Of a DNA stretch of 64,000 nucleotides, positions 1 to 13,600 are shown piece after piece (position 1 is the first letter of the stretch; every line of letters starts with the position of its first letter). A program made the position numbers and the translations under genes. Source of the stretch: Anisus vortex. Lineage: Eukaryota > Mollusca > Gastropoda > Planorbidae. Below the pieces are notes generated by a model. That model was not told the origin of the DNA. It saw nothing but the letters and a program-made list of their open reading frames with translations, and did not search any database. The stretch is taken from positions 7,075,026-7,139,025 of the forward strand of contig OX421499.1 in the NCBI GenBank assembly GCA_949126835.1. Direction: 5' to 3'.

Positions 1-315
1 ATGTGCAAATCCTAAGCCAGGGATGCAGAGAATTGATCTGGAGCCCATACATTTATTTATTATAGCTATGTGCGAATCCTAAGCGAGGGATGCAGATAAT
101 TGATCTGGAGCCCATTCATTTATTTATTATAGCTATGTGCAAATCCTAAGCGAGGGATGCAGAGAATTGATCTGGAGCCCATTCATTTATTTATTATAGC
201 TATGTGCAAATCCTAAGCGAGGGATGCAGAGAATTGATCTGGAGTCCATTCATTTATTTATTATAGCTATGTGCAAATCCTAAGCGAGGGATGCAGAGAA
301 TTGCTCTGGAGCCCA
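1..315. repeat. 67-bp tandem repeat, about 4.7 units
   Basis: Units begin at 1, 68, 135, 202 and 269 with atgtgcaaatcctaagcgag and include ggagcccattcatttattta. The copies differ by only a few bases. The array is cut by the window edge, so its full length is unknown. Confidence 0.95.
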
Positions 316-1000
316 TGAAGTTCAAAAACTAGAGGGGGGGGGGAGGCGGCAGTATAATGTTAAGACATTTGAATGAAAAATATCCTTTAGCCTTACATTT
401 ATTGTTAATAGGCCGCATCGTATTACTTACTATCCTCTCGGTGGGCCCTGGCGTTACGCCCAGCTTGTGAGTACTATATGATCCTACCTTATTTTTTGTG
501 TGTCATCGTTAAAAATAGGACACAACACCATTAGTAACTGGAGAGAGAGAGGAAGTGGTGGGCTCTTGACAAGAGGGAAGTGTTGTGTGGGGGGGGGGGG
601 GGGGGGGCAATAACACTATAAAAGGCGGATCTTAACCCTTTTATGGTTCAGCCACAGTTATTGACTCCCAATGTAGCGGCCATGTAATAAACAATTTGCT
701 TAACTGCACTGCTCTGTATTACGCTTGTCTCTCTTTGTTTTGTTGTTGTCGTTTAAATTTTATTTTTTTTTTTTAATTTTTTTTTTTGGGGGGGGGGGGG
801 GGTGGGGGTGGGGGCAAAAGTTACTTCGGGAATTACCGAAGCTATAAAAAGAAATGGGGTGGTATTAGTGCTGGACAAAAATGTTGGTTCGCCCGAGTCT
901 CTTATTGAATATGCGATATATAAATGTATAAATAGAGAGAAAGGGTAATAGAGATGGGGGGGGGGGGATCGATTTAGAAAGAGAGGAAGAGAGAGGGCAG
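316..1000. other. Non-coding flank with long G-runs
   Basis: No gene seen. It holds G homopolymer runs near 330, 583-607, 787-815 and 957-968 plus a T-rich stretch at 750-788. Some runs are long enough that assembly length may be unreliable. Confidence 0.6.
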
Positions 1001-1350
1001 ATAAATAGATATATTAGATAAATATATACATAGATAGAAACACAGATGTATTAACAGACAGATATATTGATAGACATAAAGACATATAGACATAGACAGA
1101 TAGACTAATAGACAAATAGACAGATAAACATAAAGACAGATAGACTAATAGATATACTGATAGATAGATAGATAGATAAATAGACAGAGAGACAAATAGA
1201 CATGTTGATAGATAGATAGATAGAAAGATAGAAAGATAGAAAGATAGATAGAAACAAAGATAGATAGATAGCAGATAGCAGATAAACATATACTCCAATA
1301 CACATATACACAGATAGACAGACAGATAGACAGACCGTCAGATAGATAGA
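1000..1350. repeat. Degenerate GATA/GACA microsatellite
   Basis: Irregular repeats of gata, gaca and taga. On the minus strand all frames translate to Ser-Ile-Tyr-Leu-rich ORFs, which are repeat artefacts and not genes. Confidence 0.9.
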
Positions 1351-1496
1351 TTGATAGATATGTGTGAAACTGACAATTTTTCAAGTAGTTACCTAAACGC
1401 TTTTTTATCTTAGAAGCTTTACCTCCACAAGACAATTAAAATAGGGTTATTAGAGAATATAAGTTTAAATGATAATGTTATTGTCACTATCCGTAT

Positions 1497-1552
1497 CCCA
1501 GGCTAATGGTCAACACCGGATGACCAGGCTAATGGTCAACACCGGATGACCA
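1497..1552. repeat. 26-bp direct duplication
   Basis: ccaggctaatggtcaacacc ggatga occurs twice back to back, followed by the start of a third copy (ccag). Confidence 0.85.
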
Positions 1553-1910
1553 GATATTATATACAACTCGAACTTTACACACGCGGACTAGCAAACTCAC
1601 AAATAAACATATGAAATGATGATTGCTGATCATTATCAATAAACTAATGATACAGTTCCGAAATGGAATAAGGGAGAGAACTGAAAGCAACAATGAGAGA
1701 AAGAAAGCAACAATGAAACTAATGGTATTCTTTTCTATTGCATGACAACATGCATGTTGCTGCAAGGTCAGATAACTTGCTCACCTAGGTGGAAAGCCAT
1801 GTCCAATCAGAGTAGATGTTCCTGGGCCTATTTAGGTTACAGCGATAGCTTCCCTTTGATGTCATTTGATGGCACCCAGTGTTATGTTCGTGTAGCGAAC
1901 TAGTTAGAAA

Positions 1911-1969
1911 GGGGGGGGGTGTAAGAAGGGGGGGGGGCGGTAAGAAGGGGGGGGTAAGAAGGGGGGGGG
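1911..1969 (+). other. G-quadruplex-type motif
   Basis: Four G-runs of 8-10 bases (1911-1919, 1928-1937, 1947-1954, 1961-1969) separated by 6-9-base gtaagaa-type spacers. This fits the canonical G4 pattern; folding is inferred. Confidence 0.6.
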
Positions 1970-2149
1970 CGAGAGAAAGAAAGAGGAGATAAAAGAAAAG
2001 AAAGAAAAGATAGAGAGATATATTGAGAAACACTTAGATAGATATACATTTAGATGTATACATTCATAGATAGATATATTAGACAGATAGATATAAAGTT
2101 AGATTAATAGATAGTTAGATAGATATACAGTTAGATATATAGATATATA

Positions 2150-2363
<214 letters not shown>

Positions 2364-2689
2364 CAAATCGCTAGCTGGAAAGGGAGAGGGAGCAGAAAGA
2401 AAATATAAAGAATGTGAAAGAGGTTATTTCGGAATGCAATAAAAAAACAAAAAACAATATGGGAGCAGACACAAAGAGAGAAAGCAAATGAGCATAAGAG
2501 AGAAAGAGAAAACGATAAAAATTAAGGCGAGAAAAATGAATGGAGAAAGAGAGAAAGAGAAGCAAGTGAAGAAGGAGGAGAAAATGTGTGAAATTGATAG
2601 ACAAAAGAAAATGACAAGAACGAAAGAGTTAAAGGAAGATGGTGAGAAATAAACAGTTTCAACATAGAAAGGGGATACAATGAGGAAAG

Positions 2690-2950
2690 GAAAGTGGGGG
2701 GGGGGGGGGAGGGGGAGACATTGAGAGGAGGGAGAGAAGAGATTGAGAAGAAGGAAATAGAGAGAGAGAAAGTGAGAGAGAGTGATAGAGAGAGTGAGAG
2801 AGAGAGAGTGAAAGGGAGTGTGTGTGAGAGAGAGTTGGAGAGACAGAGGAACAGAGAGAGAGGGAGAGTGTACGTGTTAAAGAGATGGTGGAGAGGCAGA
2901 TAGAGAGAAAAGTGAGAGAGATAGAAAGAGAGTGAGAGATAGACAGAAAT
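2690..2950. repeat. GA-rich polypurine tract
   Basis: Almost purely A and G on the + strand after a G-run at 2695-2709. A 69-codon ORF of Arg/Glu is compositional and not supported as a gene. Confidence 0.85.
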
Positions 2951-3870
2951 AATAATGGGCCTATAAACCTAGAACTAAGATATTAAGATCCACACAACGA
3001 CGAATTCTACAGTGACGTGAACTCTGACCCCACATACACATCATCAGCAATTATCTTAATAGAACCGCGTAGCCTCCCCTTGTTGTTTACTTGGGCTGGG
3101 TAGGTTATTTCCCCTTTGTGTACTTATTTGTTGAATAACCGCCCTGTGCCATATTCATTAGAAGTTGTACAAACTCCACTATCTCATTGCATGAATGGCG
3201 TTTTGTAGTTTTTGGAAGATGCTAATACTACTTTAGTTTGCGTGGAGTTTGGGGAAGACGTGTTACGGGAAGGGGGGCTCAAACTCCCAATCTACCCCAC
3301 ATGTAGCGTATGTTTATATTCACTTTAGTAAAAGACATAAAGAGTGATAGAAAGAGTGAATATTCACAACTGACAAGTGTAGGCTAACACCCATAGTTGA
3401 ATCGCTAAACCTAGAAACCTGACAAGTGTAAGACTAATAGTTAAATAACTAAATTTAGGAAGAATAGTGAAAGAAGAGCAAATAGTAAAGTAGTAAAAAT
3501 ACATAAGGCATAGATTCTAACTTAGAAATACAACACAATAACAATCTCTTACAATCCTCATATAAACATAAGGCCAAGAACACTTTTTTTTAAAATTCCA
3601 GACGCAAGAAGAAACGCACATAAGCTCTCTTTATTTCCCGAGGTGCATCTGGGCTTTCAATGGGTTACCTGAACAAACTAGAAAATTCAGTAACTTAACG
3701 TCATTTAAAAAATAAGTTAACTCAAAATGTAGGACTGTTCTCAAATCACTGATTAGCGTAGGACACCAATGATTTTCTATACAGAGGGAGCGTCTGATAT
3801 ATATAAGATCATATATGTGAGAATGTGTTTAGCTATTAATGCTCCAGTATTTTCTATCTATTTGTCTAGA
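2951..3870. other. Unique non-coding sequence
   Basis: No gene, tRNA or recognised repeat seen apart from a short near-duplicated phrase (acaactgacaagtgtaggcta / acctgacaagtgtaagacta) at about 3366-3432. Confidence 0.4.
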
Positions 3871-3879
3871 ATACACACA

Positions 3880-4305
3880 TTCAAACATCCGTCACATGAT
3901 GGTGCTTGTCCATCGGTTTCGATGAGGACCACCCTTTGTCAGAGTCATAGTTGCTTGTGGGTCCGGTGATGGCTAATGAGGCCTATTCTCGCCCGAATGT
4001 GTTGGCCGCAACAGTGGGAGCACGGATGCGTGGCTTGATGGCCGTTAGTAGCGGAGCTGTCTTTGCTGGATTTTCTCTGAGATGTTTTTTTTTTCAATTT
4101 CGACCCTTCGCCTTTTATCTTCGTGTGCTGCTGCTGCAGTGAAGGTTATGTTGCGCCAAGAGGATCGGTCATCGGCCAGGCTTACCCAGTTGTTAGGATC
4201 TATTTCAAAGTTTTTTAGGGAGGCCTTTAGGGTGTATTTAAACCTCTTCTTTTGCCCTCCTCGTGGGCGCTTTTCTGCGACTTCTTCATACAAATACACG
4301 CATAC
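3880..4305 (-). mobile_element. LINE (non-LTR retrotransposon) C-terminal relic
   Basis: The minus strand encodes RPRGGQKKRFKYTLKASLKN followed by FEIDPNNWVSLADDRSSWR, a typical tail of mollusc non-LTR polyproteins. In another frame it encodes CSHCCGQHIRARIGLISHHR plus TH, the C-terminal zinc-finger of these elements. Frame changes and stops show it is dead. It lies antisense to the host gene. Confidence 0.75.
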
Positions 4306-4503
4306 GTCACTATTGTGACATACATATATAGACATACGTCACAGACTCACACATTCATACATACGTCATATGCACAAATTCACACGCAAGCCACATATTA
4401 AATATTCACAAATACTTCACGTACTTACTAAACAGCAAGATAAATTGAGCTGATTTCCACGAGTATTAACGTTGCGGTCTGTTTTTTTGTTGTTGTTGTG
4501 CAG

Positions 4504-4613
4504 GTCTTTTCGTAGATGTAGGCAACAATTACTCCGTGCTGGACCACCCGAACATCTGCTTCGTCTACGATTACGTCGGTTCCAAGGATGAAGAGAAAAG
4601 TCAAGGCGATTTT
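4504..4613 (+). CDS. ITPR-like exon 1 of window
   Basis: 110 nt, starts with two bases of a split codon and ends in phase 0; acceptor ttgtgcag, donor gtaagt. Encodes residues 1-36, with LDHPNICFVYDYVGSKDEE. An acidic, loop-like stretch; it joins in frame to exon 2, which is recognisably IP3R-like. No earlier exon could be found in positions 1-4503. Confidence 0.8.
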
Positions 4614-7600
4614 GTAAGTATCGCGCTAACGGTTTCAAAATCTTAGCCTTCGAGAAGTGTGGGCTGGCTGTGTGGGCTGGCTGTATGGGCTGGCTGTGTG
4701 GGCTGGCTTTGTAATCTGGGCAGATGAGTAGGAGTTGGATAAAGTCCTAAAGAGAACAGAATGATAGATGGATGGATTCATTGACGAATAGTGGATAGTG
4801 GTGTGGATGTCCTGGTTGATGGATTGCATGAACATACTTGACGAATAAACGGATGGATGTGTGAATTAATTGCAAATGAATAGATAGAATGCGGGCTTCA
4901 TAAGAAAATTTATCTACAGGCCTAAAGGAATAACTGTAGGACCAAAGACTATAATAAGAAGGACCGCTTGCTCTATTTTTAGAGCTTATATGTTCTTTTT
5001 CAGTGCGCATCCAATAACGCTGTCTCTTTAAATGACTTCTACGCTCCTACATTTGCCTAAATGTTTCTGCTGTATACAACTTTCGATTTTAATTTTAATT
5101 TTTCATTGAGAAAGTCATAGCGATTAAATAAAACGGAAGTGTACAGTGCAATAGAGAATCGGGAATTCCGAAAAGAAGTTATTCGAGTCATCATATAGCG
5201 CAGAGTTATTAAAGCAAGCGGTCCATCTTATTATAGTCTTTGGTAAGACCAATAAACATGAAAAATAAATATGCATAAATGCATGAATAATTGGAAGACT
5301 GTTAAGATGCTAGATTAGTAGAGACTATAGACATAAATGACACATTTTAAAGCACTAGGGTCTGATAGCATAAAGAATATGTACAAAATAAATATGATGT
5401 ATAAGGAAATGGATAGATGGATAACTGGATAAGTGAATGTTTTGGGGGATATATGAATGAATATGTGAAAAGAATGGATAGTGGACGCATTGTCCAAATC
5501 TGACTGTGTTCTCTCGAGCCACTTAAAAAAACTGTGCTCTATATCCAACACAGGTGGTCAAGGAGCTTGTGGCTATCTTTCCTGTGCTGAGAGACTGGAT
5601 CGCAGAGTTTCTTCAGCAGAACAACTACATGGTGTCTTCGGACATTGGTCACAACATGTTGATAGAACAGGTAATTTATTGATCACTACATGTTGATAGA
5701 ACAGGTAATTTATTGGTCACAATATGATGATAGAACAGGTAATTTATTGGTCACAATATGTTGATAAAACAGGTAATTTATTGGTGACTACATGTTGATA
5801 AAACAGGTAATTTATTGGTGACTACATGTTGATAGAACAGGTAATTTATTGGTCACAATATGTTGATAGAACAGGTAATTTATTGGTCACAATATGTTGA
5901 TAAAACAGGTAATTTATTGGTGACTACATGTTGATAGAACAGGTAATTTATTGATGACTACATGTTGATAGAACAGGTAATTTATTGGTCACAATATGTT
6001 GATAGAACAGGTAATTTATTGGTCACTACATGTTGATAGAACAGGTAATTTATTGGTCACTACATGATGATAGAACAGGTAATTTATTAGTCACTACATG
6101 TTGATAGAACAGGTAATTTATTGGTCACAACAAGTTGATAGAACAGGTAATTTATTGGTCACTACATGTTGATAGAACAGGTAATTTATTGGTCACTACA
6201 TGTTGATAGAACAGGTAATTTATTGGTCACTACATGTTGATAGAACAGGTAATTTATTGGTCACTACATGTTGATAGAACAGGTAATTTATTAGTCACTA
6301 CATATTGATAGAACAGGTAATTTATTAGTCACTACATGTTGATAGAACAGGTAATTTATTGGTCACAATATGTTGATAGAACAGGTAATTTATTGGTCAC
6401 AATATGTTGATAGAACAGGTAATTTATCAGTCACAACATGTTTATAGAACAAGTGTGGATATTGGCCTTTGGTTGTTATCTCCCTTCTAAGTATTTGACA
6501 AAACTTTTAATAGTTGTGTTGTTGTTGTTTGTTTTTTTGTAGGTGTTGCGGCTGCTATATCACCTGGTCAAGTTTGGCTACTACATGGATCACGAAGACG
6601 TCCAACAGCTGTTACCTCCCATGCTGAGTCTGTTGGATGGACGCCATGACTTTCCCTTCCCAAAGGATAAGGACAAAGGTTAGGAAAATATAGTCAAAAT
6701 GTTCACATTATTGTAAAAACTTTACAAGTTAATAATAATCTACATCTATATAAACATAAAGACAATCCGTATACATATGCTGACAATATATAAAACAATA
6801 CCGACTATTATACATAGGAATATATCGACAAACGCTATAAAGATACGAACACTATATTTCTTAAAATACGGACAAAATACATTTGAAGATTCAGATCATC
6901 TATATAAATATACGGACATCCATTAAAAGATAAAGACAAGCCAAGAAGAGATACGCATAATCTATATAAAGATATAATAATATATAAAGTTAGGGACATT
7001 TTAATTCAAAGATATAAATATATAGAAAGATAAAAATCCTCTTTACAAAGATACTGCTAATGTATTTTGAGATTGTGATATATAAAAACATACGAGCGTG
7101 TAACGAACCAACCTAAACGTATGTCAATGTATCTAAAGATAACTCTAATATCTAAAGATAACTCTAATATAAAAAAATAACTGCAATCAATGTGATGGCT
7201 CTAATATATATAGATAACTGTGATATCTAAAGATAACTTTAATATCTAAAGATAACTGAACTATCTAAAGATAACTCTAATATCTAAAGATAACTCTATT
7301 ATCTAAAGATAACTCTACTATCTAAAGATAACTCTAATATATATAGATAACTATAATATCTAAAGATAACTCTAATATCTAAAAATATTTGCAATCAATG
7401 TTTTACTTTTATTCCCTTTGTTAAATTTAGTGTTAAATTAAATGTACGATCCACTTACCTCGATGTGTTGTTCTTGGCTGTAGGCTACTCTAAGGAAGCT
7501 ATGAAGCAAGTACTGCAGTTCCAACACAGCGATCGGTACGAGAAGTCACCAGAAATGATGGCCATTGTCAACGCCAAATTCCAGTAAGTATTTTTTTTTC

Positions 7601-10600
7601 CACTGGTAAACAAAATACCCTTAAGTCATTGTAACTTTTGTTTTTCTTTCTGCTTGTCTCTCGTGCCCGGGTCCAGCAGCTATAGAATTCCTGAGTTCTC
7701 TTTACTATGCCAGATTTCTATAGTTTCTTCTTTGTAGTTGAAGCATCTAAGGCAGCGGTTCCCAACCTAGGCTTATGGGTTGTAACTTTGTAACTTGTAA
7801 GTCCTTTGAGGTTCGAACGCCATTTCGAGAAGGTCGCCTAAGACTGACTAAGACCATCGGAAATCGCAAAGGCCAATTTTCGCCTGTGTTACGAAAAAAA
7901 GTTCATTAGTACCTACAAAGGAATGAATTTCACATCTTGAATATTCAACACAAGGCCTTATTTTGAATAACAAACATTAACACGTGTGATTAATCACAAA
8001 GCTTTAATTTTTAATAATGTAAAATACTTTCTACATATGAGATATTTACATTACAATTCATAACAGTAGCAAATTACAGTTATAAGGAAGCGACGAAGAT
8101 AAGTGTATGGTTTGGGGGGGGGGGTCGCTACAACGTCAGAAGCTTATTAAGGGAACGAGGCATTAGGAAGGTTTGGGAACCACTGATCTAAGACTTGTCG
8201 CCAACTGTAAAATGCCCCTTTTCGGTATTCCTCGTGGGAGATTCCATTAGATGTCTACTAATATTGGCGTTGGAAGGCGGTCATACGAAGGTTTTGTCCT
8301 GCCCATCTCCATCTTCACTTCCTGATTTCCTCGTCAACATGGAGCTTGTAGATCCACTGCTAAAGACTTTATTCGTCATGTGTAGTAATTTATTAATTTC
8401 CACTAATTTTTGCTTCCAATTAACCCCCTCCCTTTTTTTTTTTGCTTGAAGTCAACCTCACCAGCCAAACACCTGTAGCAGAGGTGCTCACCAGCTAAAC
8501 ACCTGTAGCAGAGGTGCTCGTTGTAAATTATTAAATTATTACTTTGATGTAGTAGGCATTAACGCTAAATACTGAAATGACATGGGCGAATGAAGCAGCA
8601 AAAACACTAAATACTGAAATGACATGGGTGAAATAAGCAGCAAAAACACTAAATATATAAATGACATGGGCGAAAGAAGCAGCAAAAACACTCAATACTG
8701 AAATGACATGGGCGAAAGAAGCAGCAAAAACACTAAATACTGAAATGACATGGGCGAAAGAAGCAGCAAAAACACTAAATACTGAAATGACATGGGCGAA
8801 TGAAGCAGCAAAAAAAGGGGGAAATATATCTCAAGGATTTCTTCTACTTTTATCGCTATGTGAAAAAATGTCCGCATCGGAATTCCGAATTTGCTGACGT
8901 CATTTCTGAATGGCTCGGTACTAATGTATTTTTAGAAAGTGGTAAAAATGAGTGTATACATTTACATTTCATGAATAGTCAGCACGGATTAGGGCAGTGG
9001 CCCGTAGAATAGGGCAGTGACCTACAGAATAGGGCAGTTGCCCACAGAATAGGGCAGTGGCCCACAGAATAGGGCAGTGGCCCGTAGAATAGGTCAGTGG
9101 CCTACAGAATAGGACAGTTGCCCACAGAATAGGGCAGTGGCCCACAGAATAGGGCAGTGGCCCGTAGAATAGGGCAGTGGCCCACAGAATAGGGCAGTTG
9201 CCCACAGAATAGGGCAGTGGCCCACATAATACGGCAGTTGCCCACAGAATAGGGCAGTGGCCCACAGAATACGGCATTGGGTCACTGGGTTTTGTAATAA
9301 CAACGCACTGAAAATGATGAATTAATTGCGAACACATGGAGTGTTAAACTATAAAAAAAATAGACCATAAGAATTTGAAGATCAGGAAGATATCAGACAT
9401 TTTGCATTATGCAAAGTAATTCTGAGTTATAAAAACGGTAAACTCTCCTGCCACCCCGTACCCTGGTTCAAAATCTTAAGGAGTCCAACGGTTATGGATG
9501 TAAATGTAATTAATTCCAAACTATTTCCAGGGCACTTGAAGTTCTCGACCTGTTGCTCACTTACCAAAGAAATTCCAGACTGCAGGTGAGATACCTTTTA
9601 TACCTATCAAGGTGTCGTGTCTTCAGGGAAAAGTAAGCGTTGATATTTTTATTTACTGGTTAGAGCCCCTGCTCCAACTATGAAAGCACACGACAGTCAT
9701 GTTTGTGTCTCTTAGAAGATGTGTTGGTCATACAATCCCCTATTATGTCGTGGCTAGTTAAGCCCAATTAAACTAAAAATGGTTACATAAAGAGAAACTA
9801 TAAAACTCTTAGCACTAGCCTTAACATACTAATCCAAATAAAATACTCACAAAAAGACACATTATAGTGATTAGATCATTATTTCATTTGAAAGGAGCTA
9901 TTCATAATATAGTACCCTTTCGTCACTAGTGGCATTCTGTGTATGAAATGGGTTGCCTGAAATAGTCCTGGAAAAAAAATGCAAGCAAATTAAATACTTT
10001 TACACCATTATATGAATACAAGGCTTGACTAAAACCACGGATAACAAACGTAGAAATCTTTTTTTGTGTGTGTGTAGGTAGAACAGAAATATGCATTACG
10101 GCATTTGGCTTCATTTTTTTTTCGTCTCTGTAAGGAATTTCGTTGGCATTCTATATAGGCCTGAATTTGTTAACTTTTAACAGTCATTTGATGAATTTAA
10201 CAATGAATTTGTTAACAAACGCGTACCATGTGGTTTTTTTATATTTCTTTCTTCAAAAAGAGCTTTGTTGGTAAGTTCAAAGTCGCAGAACAGTCCGTGG
10301 CTCTCCGCAAACCCCAGAGTGTTCTCACACCACTGCTGTACGACACGTTCAACCCGCACAACCAAACAAAGTGAGTCTCGAACTAAAAAAAGCCAATGCA
10401 CAGACCCCAAGAACTATAAGATAAGATAAGATAAGATAAGATAAGATTGCTTTATTGATCCAAATGAATGGAAAATTGACTTGATTACATAAATTCCGTT
10501 TTTCAGCATACCTAAAACAATATTAAAGAACCATTTGTACTCAAACACAATAGACATTCACGCACACTATCATGCCATTTATCATACAAGAAAAAAGTAG

Positions 10601-13600
10601 GCCTATTATTTAGGAGTCAGCTATTGAGCCATCGTATTTCCTGGCTGAAAGGCTATAGTGGATAATAGATGATACGGATTTGAGAACCCCTGTTGTGGTT
10701 TTTTTTTTAGTGTCAAAGACACTGTGTTATACAGTGGTATTAAAGTATGATTGTATACGCCTGTCAGTGGTCTAAGCTAATGAAAAGTCACGTTTGGGAA
10801 GTCTGGCTTTCTAAGATTTATACTAATAGAATACACTGAATTTTTTTCCCAGAGATTATATTTATATATTAAGTCTGATTGTAAATAAAACAGGAACTTA
10901 TTTTAAAATTAACATTATCTTGGCACACTGCGGCGCTTCACAACATGTACTCAAGAGGAGAGAACCAGTAAATTAATATTTACTATTAAGTATTTATTTG
11001 GTTACTTCCCTTTGATTATAAATTTTAACAAATAAGAAAATTTATTATTATAATTTGTAATCATCTCTTGTCACTATTTGAATATCTAAAATTCTCAGCC
11101 GTTTGTTGTTGTTTTTTTTAATCTATTAATTAATTTGATTTTGAAAACTAATTAAATTAGTTTTTTTACAAAGACGTAATGAGAAGTGTAAAATGTTTGC
11201 TGAACTAAATCTTTAGAAAAGAATTATTCGAACAATAATAATATTGAAAATAGCCGTGGTTTACAATTATTACAAACTCTTTATTATTATTTAACTGCTA
11301 CATTTAATCGGGAGAAAATTGTCTTTTTAATTTCTATTTATTAATTTGTTCCTTAATTATTATTAAGTTTTCTCCCTTTGACAATAACTATAATTTTGAA
11401 AAACAAAAATCTGCATTTCATTAGAATAAATATTATTTTGGTTATCTCCCATTGACCATAAATTTTCTTTTCTTTTTTCTTTCTTTTTTTTGTTTTTATT
11501 TTAAATTATTTTGTTTTAATGCTGAAATATTTAACTATAAAATGACTATCTCAAAAAACGTGTCTTTTGAATTTAATTTTTTAACTTCTGAATGTCTCAT
11601 CATTTTGAAGCTATATAATTTTCCGAATAGTTTAAAGCTTAAAAGATATTGTTGTTGATTTTTCTTATGACCAGGGCAGCATTAAGAAAACAGAGGATGG
11701 TCAACAAAGAAATGAGAGACATGTTCAATGTGTCGGCCATCTTTGAAATTGACCTTCTGACCAAAATACTCACGGTAAGGAAAGATTTGAATTTGTTTTT
11801 TAAAAAGCCGTTGGTTTAAATAATGTAACCATGAGAGCGTTTTTCTGCTTTTATTTGGTAATTTGTTAACTGTTGATCAACCAATTGATCTTCTAATATA
11901 CTAGTCATGTAAAAAAAAAAGTCCGAAAAGTCAATGGACGCTGAGCTGGCGATAACAGTAAAATTGTGTGTCCGAGCTACAATTTGGCTCTGATTGGCTG
12001 ATAAAGCTCGCCCTGGATTTGACAATTATTTTTGATTCCACTTGATTAGGTGCTGATGTATTCAGTCAATAATCTCGCCCTTTTTTAGGTCCAGTTATAT
12101 AAGTCAGTTAAGGCGTACGGTGGCCGGGCGGCAGCGCGTTCGGCTGGTGCTTCAAAGGTTCTGGGTTCGAGTCCTGGTGCAGGGTGTCCCTGAGTCTACC
12201 CCAGCTCTGATAGGTACCTGGCATGAGTTGGGGTAAAGTAATGGTGGCAAAACATTGTGCTGGCTACATAATCCCCCTGTATGCCTTTGCCCCAGAACGC
12301 TGCTACACCGGCCCTATGATCCATTTGGTCCGAAGGATACTTTACTTTAAAAGTCAGTTCGCTTTAATCTTTCTCTTTGAGTTTCGGTTTTCATTTTAGT
12401 AACTTCATGAATATAAAATAAGATTAACTTGCAAGTTGAATACAGTTTTACACTGTATATACATGCAATTAAAATATGGTTTCAATTATTAAAATATGAA
12501 AATAATCATATCAAAATTGTGGTCAGCTTTTACGAAGAAAGACATAATGCATTTTTACTTTCAAATAACTTCTATATCATGTCTAGATTTGTGTAGGCGT
12601 GTCATCTGTATGATAATTTATATAAATGTAACATCGAATATAGGTATCTAAAAGTATAAAGCAATTTATGAATAAGATAAACTATACATTTTTAATTATA
12701 CTTTCTTGCAGGATTTGTCCAAATACAAGTGCGACAGGGTCATCACCAAATCTCTCAACATTCTGAACAAAGTCTACTCATCCAAGACAAACATGTTCAA
12801 CCTTTCATTTAAAGCCCAGGTAAGTTGAGATCAATGTATTCACCGATACACTATAGCTGACTATAGTGATTACTACAGCTGACTATAGTGATACATAGTG
12901 GCACCTTTAGTCGCTGGTATTGTTCTCTTTTGAATCCGTACACCAATGAAACTACAAAATAATAGATTTTGAAATTAAAACGTTACCAGTCTATCTAGGT
13001 ATCAAAGCACTTCATTTTCAATTGGTCATTTTCTGGTGCACTTACTGTTATTTGTTTTTATATTGCTATCATTAGAATGAATATAATATACATTGTTAGA
13101 AGGTAACGTACCCTTGAGATATATATTCACACACACGTTTAGGCGGTAAAATGTGAGTGTGTCGTCCTGGATGGAACACCGTAAATAAAAACTTTATGGT
13201 TAGCGATAAGGCGGAATGATGTGCTTTGAATGCACACACGACACACGCATATATACTTACGCACCAGCTACACAATGGTTTCTGAAGATGAACTACGAAG
13301 GAGAATGTTCGTGAAGATAACATTATGAATAAGATAGAAAGAAGGCGAGATAAGGAGAGACATGGGTGTTAGAGAGGTGGAGAAAGAGTGAAGAGAGGGT
13401 CGATGAGACGCGGAGACAGAGAGAGAGAAGGAGTAGGAGAAAGATTGGGTGGGAAAGAGAGATGGGAGGAAGAGGAAGGGATAGAGAGAGAGGATGAGAG
13501 AAATAAAGAGAGGGAGAGATAGAGAAATTGAAATGGGTTTCCTTTAGTAGTTGTATTATTTTGTATTACAGATGCTCCTTCTATAAAGAAGATTATTGCG

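Noticed and set aside
1014..1435. Overlapping minus-strand ORFs rich in Ser-Ile-Tyr-Leu
   Set aside because: Translation of a GATA microsatellite; no domain, and the same peptides arise at 2150-2362 and 35719-36000.
5671..6450. Coding extension of exon 2 through the 34-bp array
   Set aside because: The frame meets TGA within five codons after 5670, and phase with exon 3 is satisfied by ending at 5670.
8661..8897. ORF with repeated MTWAKEAAKTLNTE
   Set aside because: A 42-bp minisatellite whose unit length is a multiple of three; no start context or homology.
8969..9337. 122-codon minus-strand ORF of ILWATALFCG type
   Set aside because: Produced by the 20-bp minisatellite.
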